Shown: positions 1-8,997 of the stretch, one piece after another
How positions within the stretch are numbered: the first letter of the stretch is position 1
Layout of the letters: each line of letters starts with the position of its first letter
NCBI RefSeq assembly: GCF_001641265.1
Contig: NW_020167528.1
Span: 1,347,184 to 1,411,183, forward strand
Direction of reading: 5' to 3'
DNA: 64,000 bases
From: Pseudogymnoascus destructans
Lineage: Eukaryota; Ascomycota; Leotiomycetes; Thelebolales; Thelebolaceae
Translations under genes and position numbers: made by a program
The notes under the pieces: model-generated
What the model was told of the DNA's origin: nothing
The model's input: the letters and a program-made list of their open reading frames with translations, nothing else
Databases searched by the model: none

Positions 1-478
1 CTAGACCCGATCTGGCACAAAAGGGGACTCACATCGCCATTCATATCATCGCCATTCACCATTGCGAGAACGTGGACCAATAATATTGCTTTGGACCGAA
101 TAGTCGAAGCGTCTCATTCATAGACAACTTGAAGATTGAATAATACAGCTACTGGTACAATGTATGGAAGCCGTCCATGAGATTCGTTGTACTCTTTGTA
201 GGAAGGTCCTCGACTCAGGTCTTCGAGGCGACTGTGCCGGCGTCTTTGTAACTTCACAAGTCGGATTCCATATCTTTTTGACCAGCAAACCCCTACAAAT
301 CTGTAGTTTATCAAAATATACAGCTAGACGCTCAATAACCCCCAAATTATGCCTTAACGCCGTGGTAATCCGCCCCAAGAATGCTTCTAATCTCACACGG
401 CTCGCAGATGGTTTCTTGTCGTGTATCGTACCGGACGACATCACCATATGCCGCCGTTCATATACGATAATCGCCCTC
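1..478. other. Left-edge stretch, no gene supported
   Basis: This stretch lies downstream of OST4 on the minus strand. Open frames of about 110-157 codons occur on both strands, but they overlap each other, show no recognisable motif, and the longest minus-strand one runs through OST4 in another frame. It probably holds the OST4 3' untranslated region and spacer. Confidence 0.5.
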
Positions 479-655
479 CTATTGGATGGCTGACTTGGCT
501 TTCGAGCTGGATGCAGCTGCCGCGACGGGGGCGCGTGTTTTGGCATCGACATCTTCCACAGAGTTGGCCTCGAGAAAGTGATAAAGAACAATCATCAGCA
601 TTGCTGCAGAGCCGAGAAAGATGGCGAGCGAATATAGTTCATCGTCGGAGATCAT
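479..655 (-). CDS. OST4: Oligosaccharyltransferase subunit Ost4 (58 aa)
   Basis: A 58-codon single-exon frame on the minus strand, ATG at 655-653 and TAG at 481-479. The protein begins MISDDELYSLAIFLGS, followed by a hydrophobic segment (residues about 9-28) and a short Ala/Ser/Lys-rich tail. The start MISDD.L.SLA and a single membrane span match the Ost4 family, mini-proteins that hold Ost3/Ost6 in the oligosaccharyltransferase complex of the ER membrane, which transfers glycans to Asn-X-Ser/Thr in nascent proteins. The yeast protein is 36 residues; filamentous fungal forms have a longer hydrophilic tail, as here. The gene is short enough to be missed by a length cut-off. The start follows from the conserved first residues. 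Identification rests on recognition of the N-terminus and the topology. Confidence 0.9.
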   Translation of the reverse strand: MISDDELYSLAIFLGSAAMLMIVLYHFLEANSVEDVDAKTRAPVAAAASSSKAKSAIQ

Positions 656-1113
656 CTTTGCGACTAAACCAAGGAATGCTGGGCGGAATGCAACTCGTTG
701 TAGCCGGGGAGGTGACGGCGAGGAGAATTGAACGGGATCTATACATATGATTTAGCACTAGATTCTTTAGAGGGAATAAAATATTCACTTTAACCACCGG
801 GTTTCCTTTGTATCAAGTAATTGGCGGCGGCTTAATTCGTTGGAAGCTGGCAACTGCTCGTTGAGGCCAGGTACGTCGCAAGTGTTGCCATCAGGGTATG
901 AATAATGTTACTGCCTCAGGCACCAACATCAACCCCACCAATTAATATTCAAGACCATGATTTTCCAGCAGGCGACATCACTTGGGAAGAGCGCACGCGA
1001 CCACACACTCATTCAAAATCTATAAGAAGGGGATCACGAGTATCGCCTACGTAGATCCGATCGCCCCCAGCGCATAGGCTTTACGTCCTCTTATCCTACA
1101 ACCCACCGCCAAA
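656..1113. promoter_or_regulatory. Divergent spacer between OST4 and TMA46
   Basis: OST4 is read leftwards and TMA46 rightwards from this spacer of about 460 bp, so it should hold both promoters and 5' leaders. I see no convincing TATA box or other named site and no gene. Confidence 0.5.
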
Positions 1114-2257
1114 ATGCCGCCAAAGAAGCAAGAAAAGCAGGGCGGGGGCAAGAAGCCTTCGGCCACGAAGATGGTGGAGGACAGGACCTTCGGAATGAAA
1201 AACAAGAAGGGAGCCCAGACACAAAGGCAAATCGCACAAATGACGCAGTCTGCAAAGGCTGGCGGAACCCCAGAAGAAAAGAAGAAGGCGGCAGAGAAAG
1301 CCCAGGCGGAGAGGGACAAGGCTGCCTCTCTGGCGGCGCAGAAAGAGACAATGGAGTTGTTCAAGCCTGTGCAAGTCCAGAAAGTGGCATTTGGCGTGGA
1401 TCCCAAGACTGTTCTGTGCCAGTTCTACAAGAAGGGACATTGCGAAAAGGGAAAAAAGTGCAAATTCTCGCACGACTTAGCTGTGGAGCGTAAGACGGAG
1501 AAGAAAGATTTATATCAAGATTCGCGAGAGGAGGAAGAGAAGGCAAAGAAGGAGGAGACTTCAGCAGATTGGGACGAGGAGAAGCTGAAATCCGTCGTTT
1601 TATCGAAGAAGGGCAACCAGAAGACGACGACTGATAAGGTCTGCAAGTTCTTTATCGAGGCAATCGAGGAAGGCAAATACGGTTGGTTCTGGAATTGCCC
1701 GAATGGAGAGAAGTGCATGTACCAACACAAATTGCCACCTGGGTATGCACGCACACAAGTTAATCCACATATTGAGCACGAGCTAACCATTTTTCAGATT
1801 TATATTGAAGACCAAGGAGCAACGCGCAGCTGAAAAGGCTCTTATGGATAAATCTCCGCTCAAGACCCTTACACTCGAGGATTTCTTAGAAAGCGAACGA
1901 CATAAGCTGACCGGAAAGCTGACACCCGTTACACCTGAATCATTCGCCAAGTGGAAGTCGGAGCGCATGGACAAGAAGCAGGCAGAGCAGCAGGCACGCG
2001 AACAGAAGGAGGCAACCGGTCGTGCTATGTTCGAGAAGGGTGACTGGAATAAGGATATTGATGAGGATGAGGGAGGCGATGATGATGACGCATGGAACTT
2101 GGAGAAGCTGCGCCTGGAGACCGAGGCTATAAGAGCGAGGAAAGAGGCTAATCGGATAGAGGCTGCAGGCGGCCCATCAGTAAGCCGGCTGGTGGACGAA
2201 GGATCGAATGACACCGGCGATGGCTCAGATGAGGAGGTTGAACCGTCAGCAAATTAA
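1114..2257 (+). CDS. TMA46: CCCH zinc-finger translation-associated protein Tma46 (DFRP family)
   Basis: Two exons, 1114-1742 and 1798-2257, join to 362 aa. The intron 1743-1797 (55 nt) has a GTATGC donor, a GCTAAC branch site and a TTTTCAG acceptor; joining restores the frame into LKTKEQRAAEKAL. The protein starts MPPKKQEKQGGGKKPSATK and has two CCCH zinc fingers, the first around CQFYKKGHCEKGKKCKFSH (about residues 108-126) and the second around CKFFIEAI...CPNGEKCMYQH (about 178-207). The C-terminal part is charged and holds the DFRP-type LTLEDFLE segment, ending in an acidic tail. Relatives (yeast Tma46, human ZC3H15) bind the GTPase Rbg1/DRG1 and associate with ribosomes. Length and architecture agree with the family. 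An unspliced reading would add a false 20-residue tail after residue 209. Confidence 0.93.
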
Positions 2258-2782
2258 AAGTGATTTTCTGCGCGAGGTGTAAAGAAGTGGGTTATGGGAC
2301 GGGTTTGTCTTGGGTTTAATGGCTTCGACAGGAATTATGGTCATGATAGGATGGATCATTGGCCTTGTTGAACCTCTCAAGCGATAGGCCAGCGAGGCCA
2401 GCATTGACGCTCATTCACATAGATGAAATGATGATGTACTTGTGGAGAGCCAAATGCTCTTTGTACACTACGCATATACTTTGTCTCTTTCTAAATATAT
2501 GCATGTGAGACTCAAAATGCACCGAGGTTTTAATACTACGACGAGATCACTTGTTCAAAATAGTGTATTGAACTAAGTACAGTAATAAACAAACTCCAAG
2601 CCTCAATAGGGCCACCATAGAACATTTATTCGCAGATCCACCTCAAAAGCATTGTGCAGTACAATATAAGCGCTGGGCACTGAAGTGCCAATATTCCTTG
2701 TGTAGAACCAAGTCCCAAATGAAAATCCAAAACGCAACAATTCAAAAATCAAATCATATCTTGCTATCCAATCTGTTGTCCC
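2258..2782. other. Convergent 3' spacer between TMA46 and the secreted repeat protein
   Basis: AT-rich spacer where two genes converge. It probably contains both 3' untranslated regions. No gene or repeat is evident. Confidence 0.5.
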
Positions 2783-4663
2783 CTAATACACTGGATTTCC
2801 GTCGGCGGTCCAGTACGGCTTGCGCCCATTCGGAACTCTTGGCTGGCCCCAGACGCCGTTCTGCCAGTAGTCGGTCTTCCAGCCATCACCCTGATCAAAC
2901 CCCGTTTCGGCGACAATATCCTTCGGATGGCGAGTTTCGGGCCATTCGTGGCCGGGCTCCCGCTTCGGGGGTTCGATGTCTTCAACGCCACGTTGTGCCC
3001 AGTAAAGAGAGTGTCTCGGCTTGCCGAGCTTTTTGAACAGATCCTCGGACCACGCCTTATCTTGCTCAAAGGGAGACGGAGTTTTGAACGGATCTTTCAA
3101 GTAGTCGAAATGCTCCGAAGCGTATTCCTCGATATTAGAAACGGGTTTGGATTTGGCTTTGGGGTTGGCGAGGGCGGGAACGTGGGGATTCTTCGCTCTG
3201 GCATCTGCCTCCCTGGCCTTTCTCCCCCATACCTGCTTCTTCCAGGCCTCGGAAGGTTCCTCAAAGTCGCTGGTATCCTCCTCAAAGCAGCTGGTGATAT
3301 TTACTGCAGTCCTGTTGATGGTGTTGTTAAATATGGTCCCATTGATGGTGTTGTTAAAGGCAGTTCCATTGATGGTGGTGTTAAAGCCAGTCACATTGAA
3401 GTATAGCGGTCTGGCACAAGGATAAGGAGGTCCCGCAAGCCGACCCGGACGGCGGCTGTTTCTGTCACCAGGCGTTGCAGGGATATACCTAGAATCCTCG
3501 TGATCCGAAGACTCGGGATAATAGTCCGAGGGAATAGGAAGGTCCACTGGCATTTCCTCGAGGTCATCAAACTCTTCATAATCATAATCCGACCGAATAG
3601 GAAGGTCCACTGGCATTTCCTCGAGGTCATCAAACTCTTCATAATCATAATCCGACCGAATAGGAAGGTCCACTGGCATTTCCTCGAGGTCATCAAACTC
3701 TTCATAATCATAATCCGACCGAATAGGAAGGTCCAGTGGCATTTCCTCGAGGTCATCAAACTCTTCATAATCATAATCCGAGGGAATAGGAAGGTCCAGT
3801 GGCATTTCCTCGAGCTCATCAAACTCATCAGGATAATAATCCGAGGAGATAGGAAGCTCCACTGGAATTTCTAGACCATCAGACTCTTTTCGCTTTTCGC
3901 GCTTCGCATTGATGGGAGTGCCAATCTCAGGACCCAAGTAGTGGTCATTCGGGCGAGGTCTGTCTGTGTTGTCGATGGCTCTCGCATCAATGGGGGTGCC
4001 AATTTTCGGAGGTAGGAGATGTCCATTCGGGCGCGAAATACTTTCGGTATAATCGATGGCTCTCGCATTGATAGGAGTGCCAGTCTTTGGACCCGGGTGG
4101 TGATCATCTGGATAGGGACGGGTTTCGGTGTTATCGATGGCTCTCGCATCAATTGGGGTGCCAATCTTCGGGGGGAGAAGATGCCCATTCGGGTGCGGAA
4201 GGCCTCCAGTGTTGTCGGTGGCTCTTGCATTAATGGGAGTGCCAATCTTTGGGCCCAAGTGATGGTCATCCGGGCGGGGTCTTTCCGTGTTGTCGGCGGT
4301 TCTCACTTCCTGACGGAAACCTCTCGAATGGACCTTCCGGCCACCCTCAAAGAGTTCAAAGTGCCCATGCTCCTTCCCATTAGTGGGATCTGCAAATGGG
4401 CGGTAGGAATGAACAATGATTTCTTCTTTGGGGGTAGCTAATTTCTTGTCACGGGACCCCATCATTCTTTTCAAGCCTTCGTCGGTCACCCCGTCGGCGA
4501 AGTGGTGGGGTGAAGTATGTTCGGCCGGCATGGGGCGGCCAGCAAACTGCGGAGGAGAGAACGTATCGGGGTTGAGAACGATTTTGGCATCTGGAGTCGC
4601 AACCGGAAGAGCACCGATCAGAGCTGGTGCGACGAGCACCGCTGCAATGAGCTTGGAACGCAT
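2783..4663 (-). CDS. Secreted repeat protein with three internal repeat blocks (626 aa)
   Basis: A single-exon frame starting MRSKLIAAVLVAPALIGALP, a good signal peptide (charged start, hydrophobic core, Ala-rich end), so the product is probably secreted. Three repeat blocks follow. Block 1 (about residues 117-255) has five units of about 27 aa carrying GTPI(N/D)A(R/K), in which two versions alternate (DDHHLGPK and NGHLLPPK types). Block 2 (about 262-385) has six units of 21 aa built on EEMPVDLPIRSDYDYEEFDDL, strongly acidic with paired tyrosines. Block 3 (about 415-450) packs about eight N-glycosylation sequons (NVT, NTT, NGT, NNT, NRT, NIT). The C-terminal 170 residues are non-repetitive, rich in Trp, Lys and Pro, and end in YWTADGNPVY. 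I recognise no enzyme family. Only one dibasic cluster (KREKRK, between blocks 1 and 2) looks like a Kex2 site. A cell-wall, adhesive or effector-like role is inference. Confidence 0.8.
   Translation of the reverse strand: MRSKLIAAVLVAPALIGALPVATPDAKIVLNPDTFSPPQFAGRPMPAEHTSPHHFADGVTDEGLKRMMGSRDKKLATPKEEIIVHSYRPFADPTNGKEHGHFELFEGGRKVHSRGFRQEVRTADNTERPRPDDHHLGPKIGTPINARATDNTGGLPHPNGHLLPPKIGTPIDARAIDNTETRPYPDDHHPGPKTGTPINARAIDYTESISRPNGHLLPPKIGTPIDARAIDNTDRPRPNDHYLGPEIGTPINAKREKRKESDGLEIPVELPISSDYYPDEFDELEEMPLDLPIPSDYDYEEFDDLEEMPLDLPIRSDYDYEEFDDLEEMPVDLPIRSDYDYEEFDDLEEMPVDLPIRSDYDYEEFDDLEEMPVDLPIPSDYYPESSDHEDSRYIPATPGDRNSRRPGRLAGPPYPCARPLYFNVTGFNTTINGTAFNNTINGTIFNNTINRTAVNITSCFEEDTSDFEEPSEAWKKQVWGRKAREADARAKNPHVPALANPKAKSKPVSNIEEYASEHFDYLKDPFKTPSPFEQDKAWSEDLFKKLGKPRHSLYWAQRGVEDIEPPKREPGHEWPETRHPKDIVAETGFDQGDGWKTDYWQNGVWGQPRVPNGRKPYWTADGNPVY
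3532..3880 (-). repeat. 63-bp coding minisatellite (block 2 of the secreted protein)
   Basis: Tandem 63-bp units begin near 3532, 3595, 3658, 3721 and 3784, with a diverged sixth near 3847. The middle units are almost identical at DNA level, while edge units differ at several sites, as expected for recent expansion from the centre. The unit is a multiple of three, so copy changes keep the frame. Confidence 0.93.
3900..4305 (-). repeat. 81-bp coding repeat with alternating A/B units (block 1)
   Basis: About five tandem units of roughly 81 bp encode the GTPI(N/D)ARA repeat. Units alternate A-B-A-B-A, so the effective duplicated unit is a dimer of about 162 bp. Units are more diverged than in the 63-bp array, so this block is older. 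Confidence 0.85.
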
Positions 4664-5167
4664 GGTTACAAAACCGTCGGTCTTGGCCGGGTGTATAAGC
4701 TGGAAGCTAGGCTTGCAGTATTGTGACTACTCTATCCAAGAGAATATGATAGGAGGAGTGCTGGGCAGAGGATTTCCAAAAGTTTGAACCAAGGTGAGGA
4801 TGTGATAATTTTTGGAGAGAGAGAAAAGGAAAGGAAGGAAAGAAGGAAAGAAGGGACGAATACATACACCTCTTCCAGACCATATGCAAATACGTCCATA
4901 TGAAAATGCACCCTTATGAGTATTCACCTACCGCTAGAAGCTTCACTAGAGGGTCGATGTGGGAACGGTGCCAGCTAGCCTCCAAATTGGCTTCGCCGGC
5001 GTCGAGCTATTTCGGGTAGCGCAATCCGATATGGCAGCACAAAAAATGTAATACTGTCGAACTTGAAGGCAGCACTGGAGACAAATAAACTGAAATAAAT
5101 GCACCCAGCTCCGAGATAAACGCCATGAAGCCCGCTCTAACATATAACATCGGCCAGAGTTCCAGTA
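4664..5167. promoter_or_regulatory. Upstream region of the secreted repeat protein
   Basis: Holds the promoter of the leftward secreted-protein gene and the 3' end of VPS24. A purine-rich run (GGAAAGAAGG type, about 4815-4858) lies in it; on the coding strand of the leftward gene this is a CT-rich tract, a common fungal promoter or leader feature. No further gene seen. Confidence 0.45.
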
Positions 5168-5910
5168 TTAACTCTTCAGTGCTTCTAGCCGGCCTCTCAT
5201 TTGGCTGAGCATCTCCTCTGCATCTTCCTCCTCCTCTTCTTCTTCTACAGGTTCGTTTGGCGCCGCCTCCACTGGCGTGGCACCAACCTTTCCCATTTTG
5301 TCCTTCAAGATCTCGCCCAGAACCTTGTCGACTTCGCTCTCCGCCTCCTCCTCATCCTCTTCGTCCAGGCTAAGCTCCGGTAGCATATCCACACTCATCT
5401 CCTCGATGACTCCTGCCTTCACTAGCTCCCGGCTAAGCTCCTGCATGGTGCCCATCAATTCTGGTAACCTGATAAGATGATTCACATCCTTCATTATCCC
5501 TGTGCTAGCGCGTAAACTCCCCTCGATCTTCTTTGTCGCAAAGGCCTCCGATACCTGCATCGACACACTCTGCAATTGTGCCTTGCTCGTAATCAGCCGA
5601 CTCGTAGTTTTCCTCGCCCGTATCAGTTCCCGCGCAAAGACCCTCGTCTCGGCGCTCGCCTGCTTCGCCTGTGCAGGGTTGCGCTGCGCGCGCCGCGACG
5701 CTTGGCGGATGAGGTCTTTTGTCTTATTCTCGACAGTCTTGAGTTGCGCAATGTCGCGATCGAGTTTACGGGTGTTCGCGCGGATGAGCTGGTTGCATTT
5801 GCGGACCTGTAAGGTGTCAGACAGTCTGTCATTTGGTTCGATGATTGTGGGGTGGTACCTACCTGGGCCTGCGGGTCCGGCTTGAAGAAGACAGACCTGA
5901 TGGTCTCCAT
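5168..5910 (-). CDS. VPS24: ESCRT-III subunit Vps24/CHMP3 (228 aa)
   Basis: Two exons on the minus strand, 5910-5863 (METIRSVFFKPDPQAQ) and 5806-5168, separated by a 56-nt intron (5807-5862; GTAGGT donor, CTGAC branch, TTACAG acceptor). Joined, the N-terminus reads ...DPQAQVRKCNQLIRANTRKL, typical of fungal Vps24. A basic helical N-terminal half (NTRKLDRDIAQLK, QASRRAQRNPAQA) is followed by the family-typical LIRLPELMGTMQELSRELVK and an acidic C-terminal half. The last residues, EEMLSQMRGRLEALKS, form a MIT-interacting motif (MIM1 type, LxxRLxxL) that recruits Vps4. The length fits CHMP3. It polymerises with Snf7 and Vps2 on endosomes to form multivesicular bodies. Starting at the long second-exon frame instead would give a false N-terminus. 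Confidence 0.95.
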
Positions 5911-6488
5911 CGTGAAGAACGGCCGCTGGGTCGTCGCCAGATATCACTCTAATTGCTGATAGAGCTTGTTCATGCGCGGTTGTGTGGATGATTGCGGCGG
6001 CGACTTTGGTGAGTTGCCTTGATTGACAGTGTTCGAGGTCACTTGAGGCTCAACCATCGCCAATCAGTGACGTGTGGTAGCTTTTAATAGCGAACTGGGT
6101 GGGGTCATGATTAAAGTTGAATCAGTCCTACAGGCACGACTTAAATAAATCGTAAATAAATTGAAAACAATCTAACATGATACGGAATAAATAAACGGAA
6201 CACGATAATATAAATAATTATTTAATTGTGAATGTCCAATTGACCTGTTGTTGTAACCTGATTTCTAAACTTGGGGAGCCTTGTGGGCAATTCTCCAAGA
6301 TTCGTTGGCCTTCTTTATTTCTCCACCTCAGCCTCGTCTGGCGTCAAGCGCCGCACAACCTCAAATCGTCTCGGAAGCGACTTTCTGGTCTCTCTACAAA
6401 CAGACGAAGCATCTGAATTCCATCTCAACGACACATAAGCTGAATACAAGAAGCTCATATTTTTGACTTCAATTCTACTTATTATATA
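5911..6488. promoter_or_regulatory. Bidirectional promoter region VPS24 / SBA1
   Basis: Head-to-head spacer of about 580 bp. An AT-rich core (about 6130-6230) with several TAAATAA runs lies between the two starts. Specific sites, such as heat-shock elements for SBA1, are not clear by eye. Confidence 0.5.
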
Positions 6489-7440
6489 ATGTCTGCCACT
6501 ACAGTTACCCCAGAGAGTGAGTCCACCTCCTCCAATGGCTGGTTGAAGACTCAAGGCTACATCGACGATGCGCCTCTATCAGGTCGCGGTCGTGCCACAA
6601 TCCCATCGCAGATTAAGGTCACATCAAGAGCAATCACTAACAATTCACAGTCCTCTGGGCCCAGCGCTCAAACGCAACCGAGCCAGAGAAGAACTACATC
6701 TACCTCACCATCTCCGTGCCCGACTGCAAGAAGGAAGACCTCAAGCTTGACCTCAAGCCCACCGGCCTCACCTTCAGCGGCAAGTCCGACAGCCTGAAGA
6801 AGTCGTACCACGTTGAGCTTGAGCTCTTCGCCGAGATCGATGTCGATAACAGCAAGATCAACCACACCTCCAAGAACATCGAGCTGGTTCTCAGGAAGAA
6901 GGAGGCCAAGGAGGAGTTCTGGCCAAGACTCCTGAAGGATTCGAAGAAGGTCCACTACGTGAAGACTGACTTCGACAAGGTACGCCTTCCATGCAACAAT
7001 GGCGGTGAATAGATGCTGACATTAGTAGTGGGTTGATGAGGATGAGCAAGAGGAGGCACCAGAGGAGGACCTCGGAGGAATGGGCGGCATGCCACCAGGT
7101 AAGCAATCTTGACCGTCGTATCACACATCACACCTAACAAATCATAGGAGGCATGGGCGGTATGGGCGGTATGGGCGGTATGGGCGGTATGGGCGGTATG
7201 GGTGGAGGAGGAATGGGTGGCATGGACATGGCCTCCATGATGGGCGGCATGGGTGGTGCCGGCGGTGACTTTGGCGGCATTGATTTCTCCAAGCTCGGCG
7301 CAATGGGAGGAGCAGGAGGAATGGGAGGACTTGGAGATATGGATGATGAGGGAGAGGATGATGATGAGCTCCCCGCGCTCGAGGAGCAGGACGGAGGTGA
7401 CAAGGCAAAATCCTCCGACAAGATTGAGGAGATAAACTAA
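6489..7440 (+). CDS. SBA1: HSP90 co-chaperone Sba1/p23 (239 aa)
   Basis: Four exons, 6489-6516, 6651-6979, 7029-7098 and 7148-7440, join to 720 nt. The introns have GTGAGT, GTACGC and GTAAGC donors, CTAAC/CTGAC branch sites and CAG/TAG acceptors. Joined, the N-terminus reads MSATTVTPEILWAQRSNATE, followed by the CS domain (about residues 9-120) with YIYLTISVPDCKKEDLKLDL and LVLRKKEAKEEFWPRLL, where KEEFWPRL is the p23 signature. After the domain comes FDKWVDEDEQE, then a Gly/Met-rich tail with tandem GGM units in exon 4, and a final acidic segment. p23/Sba1 binds the ATP-bound, closed form of HSP90 in the cytosol. The GGM tail is typical of fungal p23 but its repeat number is variable. The tiny 28-nt first exon is easy to miss. 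Confidence 0.95.
7153..7230 (+). repeat. GGM-encoding 9-bp tandem repeat in SBA1
   Basis: A 9-bp unit (ATGGGCGGT) is repeated in frame about six times at the start of exon 4, so repeat-length variation changes the Gly-Gly-Met tail without frameshift. Confidence 0.85.
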
Positions 7441-8444
7441 GCGCATATGGGGTGTCGATAGACCGGCTGTGTCTGTGACGTGGGCTTAGGTTGGGGAGTA
7501 TCAAAAAAGGGTTATTTGGCAGCAGAAATTAAAATGGCATTTCTTGTTGAATATTTCCACTACATATCGGACTGGGTCTCACGTGTTGTTTGACAATGTG
7601 ATTTTCACTTGCGTAATTTTGAATCCAACGAGGCGTTGGGAGTCCAAATCTCGTTTGCATTTCCTTTGTGCATTTTACATATAGTCCTTGCTAGAGTATG
7701 CGGACAGTAACTACACTTATCATTTCCGTGTCTATTTTCATTTATTATTGCCCCCCAGTGTCCCCACCCCTCCAATGCCTCACCTCCCGGATATTCTCAC
7801 TTGTGCCATTACTTGGATTATTTATTTTAAGCAGTTAAGAGCAGAGAATAGACATTGTTGTAGTAATATACATGTTGGCGATTCTGCATGAGGTAATCGG
7901 GGGGTCTGCAACAGGGAAAGCGTTGCCAAGCCTACGTGGCCCCCTCGCTGCTTGAACGCATCATACCCGCCGGCGGGCAAGTTTTCAGTCGGCAAGGGGT
8001 TTAGATTATTCCTGGGCAACGTCTCAAAGACTTTCGCCTTCGCAAACTGTGCCCCGAACCGCCCCTGCTACGAAGGACGCACGAGGAGGTTGACCAACGG
8101 CTTCTCGAGAAGCTCACATGGTGAGTCTACTAGGACGTGGAAGGGTTTCACGAGCGATACTTCGAGGACAAGTCGTTGACGAGTTCGGCTGGCTACCCAC
8201 TCTAAGTAACAGTCCGTCGAAGGACTGGTTGGAACAATCGGGAGGTCATGAAGCTGAAGTTCATCGCTTTAGTTCAGAATTCCGAGATTTTGATGGGTTA
8301 TTTTATCTAAGAGCTAAAGTCACGATATATATTTTGTCATATAGCCTGGTATATTTTGGGATATTTTGGGCTAGATGGGCTATATAATCCTTCACCGCAT
8401 GTAAAAGCATGTAAATCCGATCTATACTATTCTACAAGCCCTTA
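7441..8444. other. Spacer after SBA1, nothing recognised
   Basis: Contains the SBA1 3' untranslated region and about 900 bp without a recognisable gene. Open frames here are short and lack motifs. A short AT-rich direct repeat (GGATATTTTGGG-like, near 8350-8372) is present. Confidence 0.45.
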
Positions 8445-8997
8445 TTAATTGGCTTGAGGATCGAATCTTCTTGAAATCTCCTTTCTCTCTGCTTTACCCC
8501 TCACAAGTTCGTCGTACATCTTGGGGCCGAATGTTTTCTTGTATTCCTCATCTGTGTAGCGGATCTACATAAGTTCAGTTGAAAATTAGTGAAGAACACG
8601 AAGGAAGGTTTCTTACGCGTTGAGGTCTGTCGGCTGGGTTGAATTGAAACCGCTCTTCCAGCGTTTTAAGGATGGACGCTGGTAATTGAGTAAGGACACT
8701 ATTCTGTCAGCTACGACCAAGGGCCTTTGTATCTTTCACTGCTTACAGCGCTTCTCCACTCCATCTGAAAAATGAGGTAGTGTAGTCCTCACTATCCACG
8801 GGACCATTATCAACAAGTAGGTTACACCGTACACCGTACGTAAATTCATCCTCTAATGTTATGCGGTCGCCGAGAGCCTCATTGAAGTCTCGACCCCAAA
8901 CCTTCTGACAGGCTTGGTTGGCTAGTAGCGTAGCTTTCTCATTATCCGGACCAGGCACCTTATGCGATCTGCATGTAATGAGAATACGGTGTGCCAT
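8445..8997 (-). CDS. Unrecognised small protein, doubtful splice phase
   Basis: Three probable exons on the minus strand: 8997-8747 (from MAHRILITCRSHKVPG), 8703-8617 (NSVLTQLPASILKTLEERF) and 8564-8445 (IRYTDEEYKKTFGPKMY, ending FDPQAN). The proposed introns have good signals: GTAAGC...CTGACAG (43 nt) and GTAAGA...TATGTAG (52 nt). The second and third exons join in phase. The first ends two bases into a codon while the second reads best from a codon start, so the chain is out of phase by one base. Either the gene carries a one-base lesion, the sequence has an error, or a splice site is misplaced. The start is uncertain because the frame stays open to 9138. No domain recognised; coding is supported by charged, protein-like composition and paired splice signals. 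Confidence 0.45.

Noticed and set aside
118..591. A 157-codon minus-strand frame near the left edge
   Set aside because: It overlaps OST4 in another frame and has no motif. OST4 explains the conserved part.
3391..3874. Long repeat-containing frames on both strands within the secreted protein gene
   Set aside because: Shadows of the 63-bp array (a multiple of three keeps other frames open). Only the 626-codon frame has a signal peptide.
2783..4663. Ribosomal peptide (dikaritin-type) precursor
   Set aside because: Such precursors have a Kex2 dibasic site in every repeat. Here the repeats lack dibasic sites and there is only one basic cluster; no UstY-like or tyrosinase genes are near.
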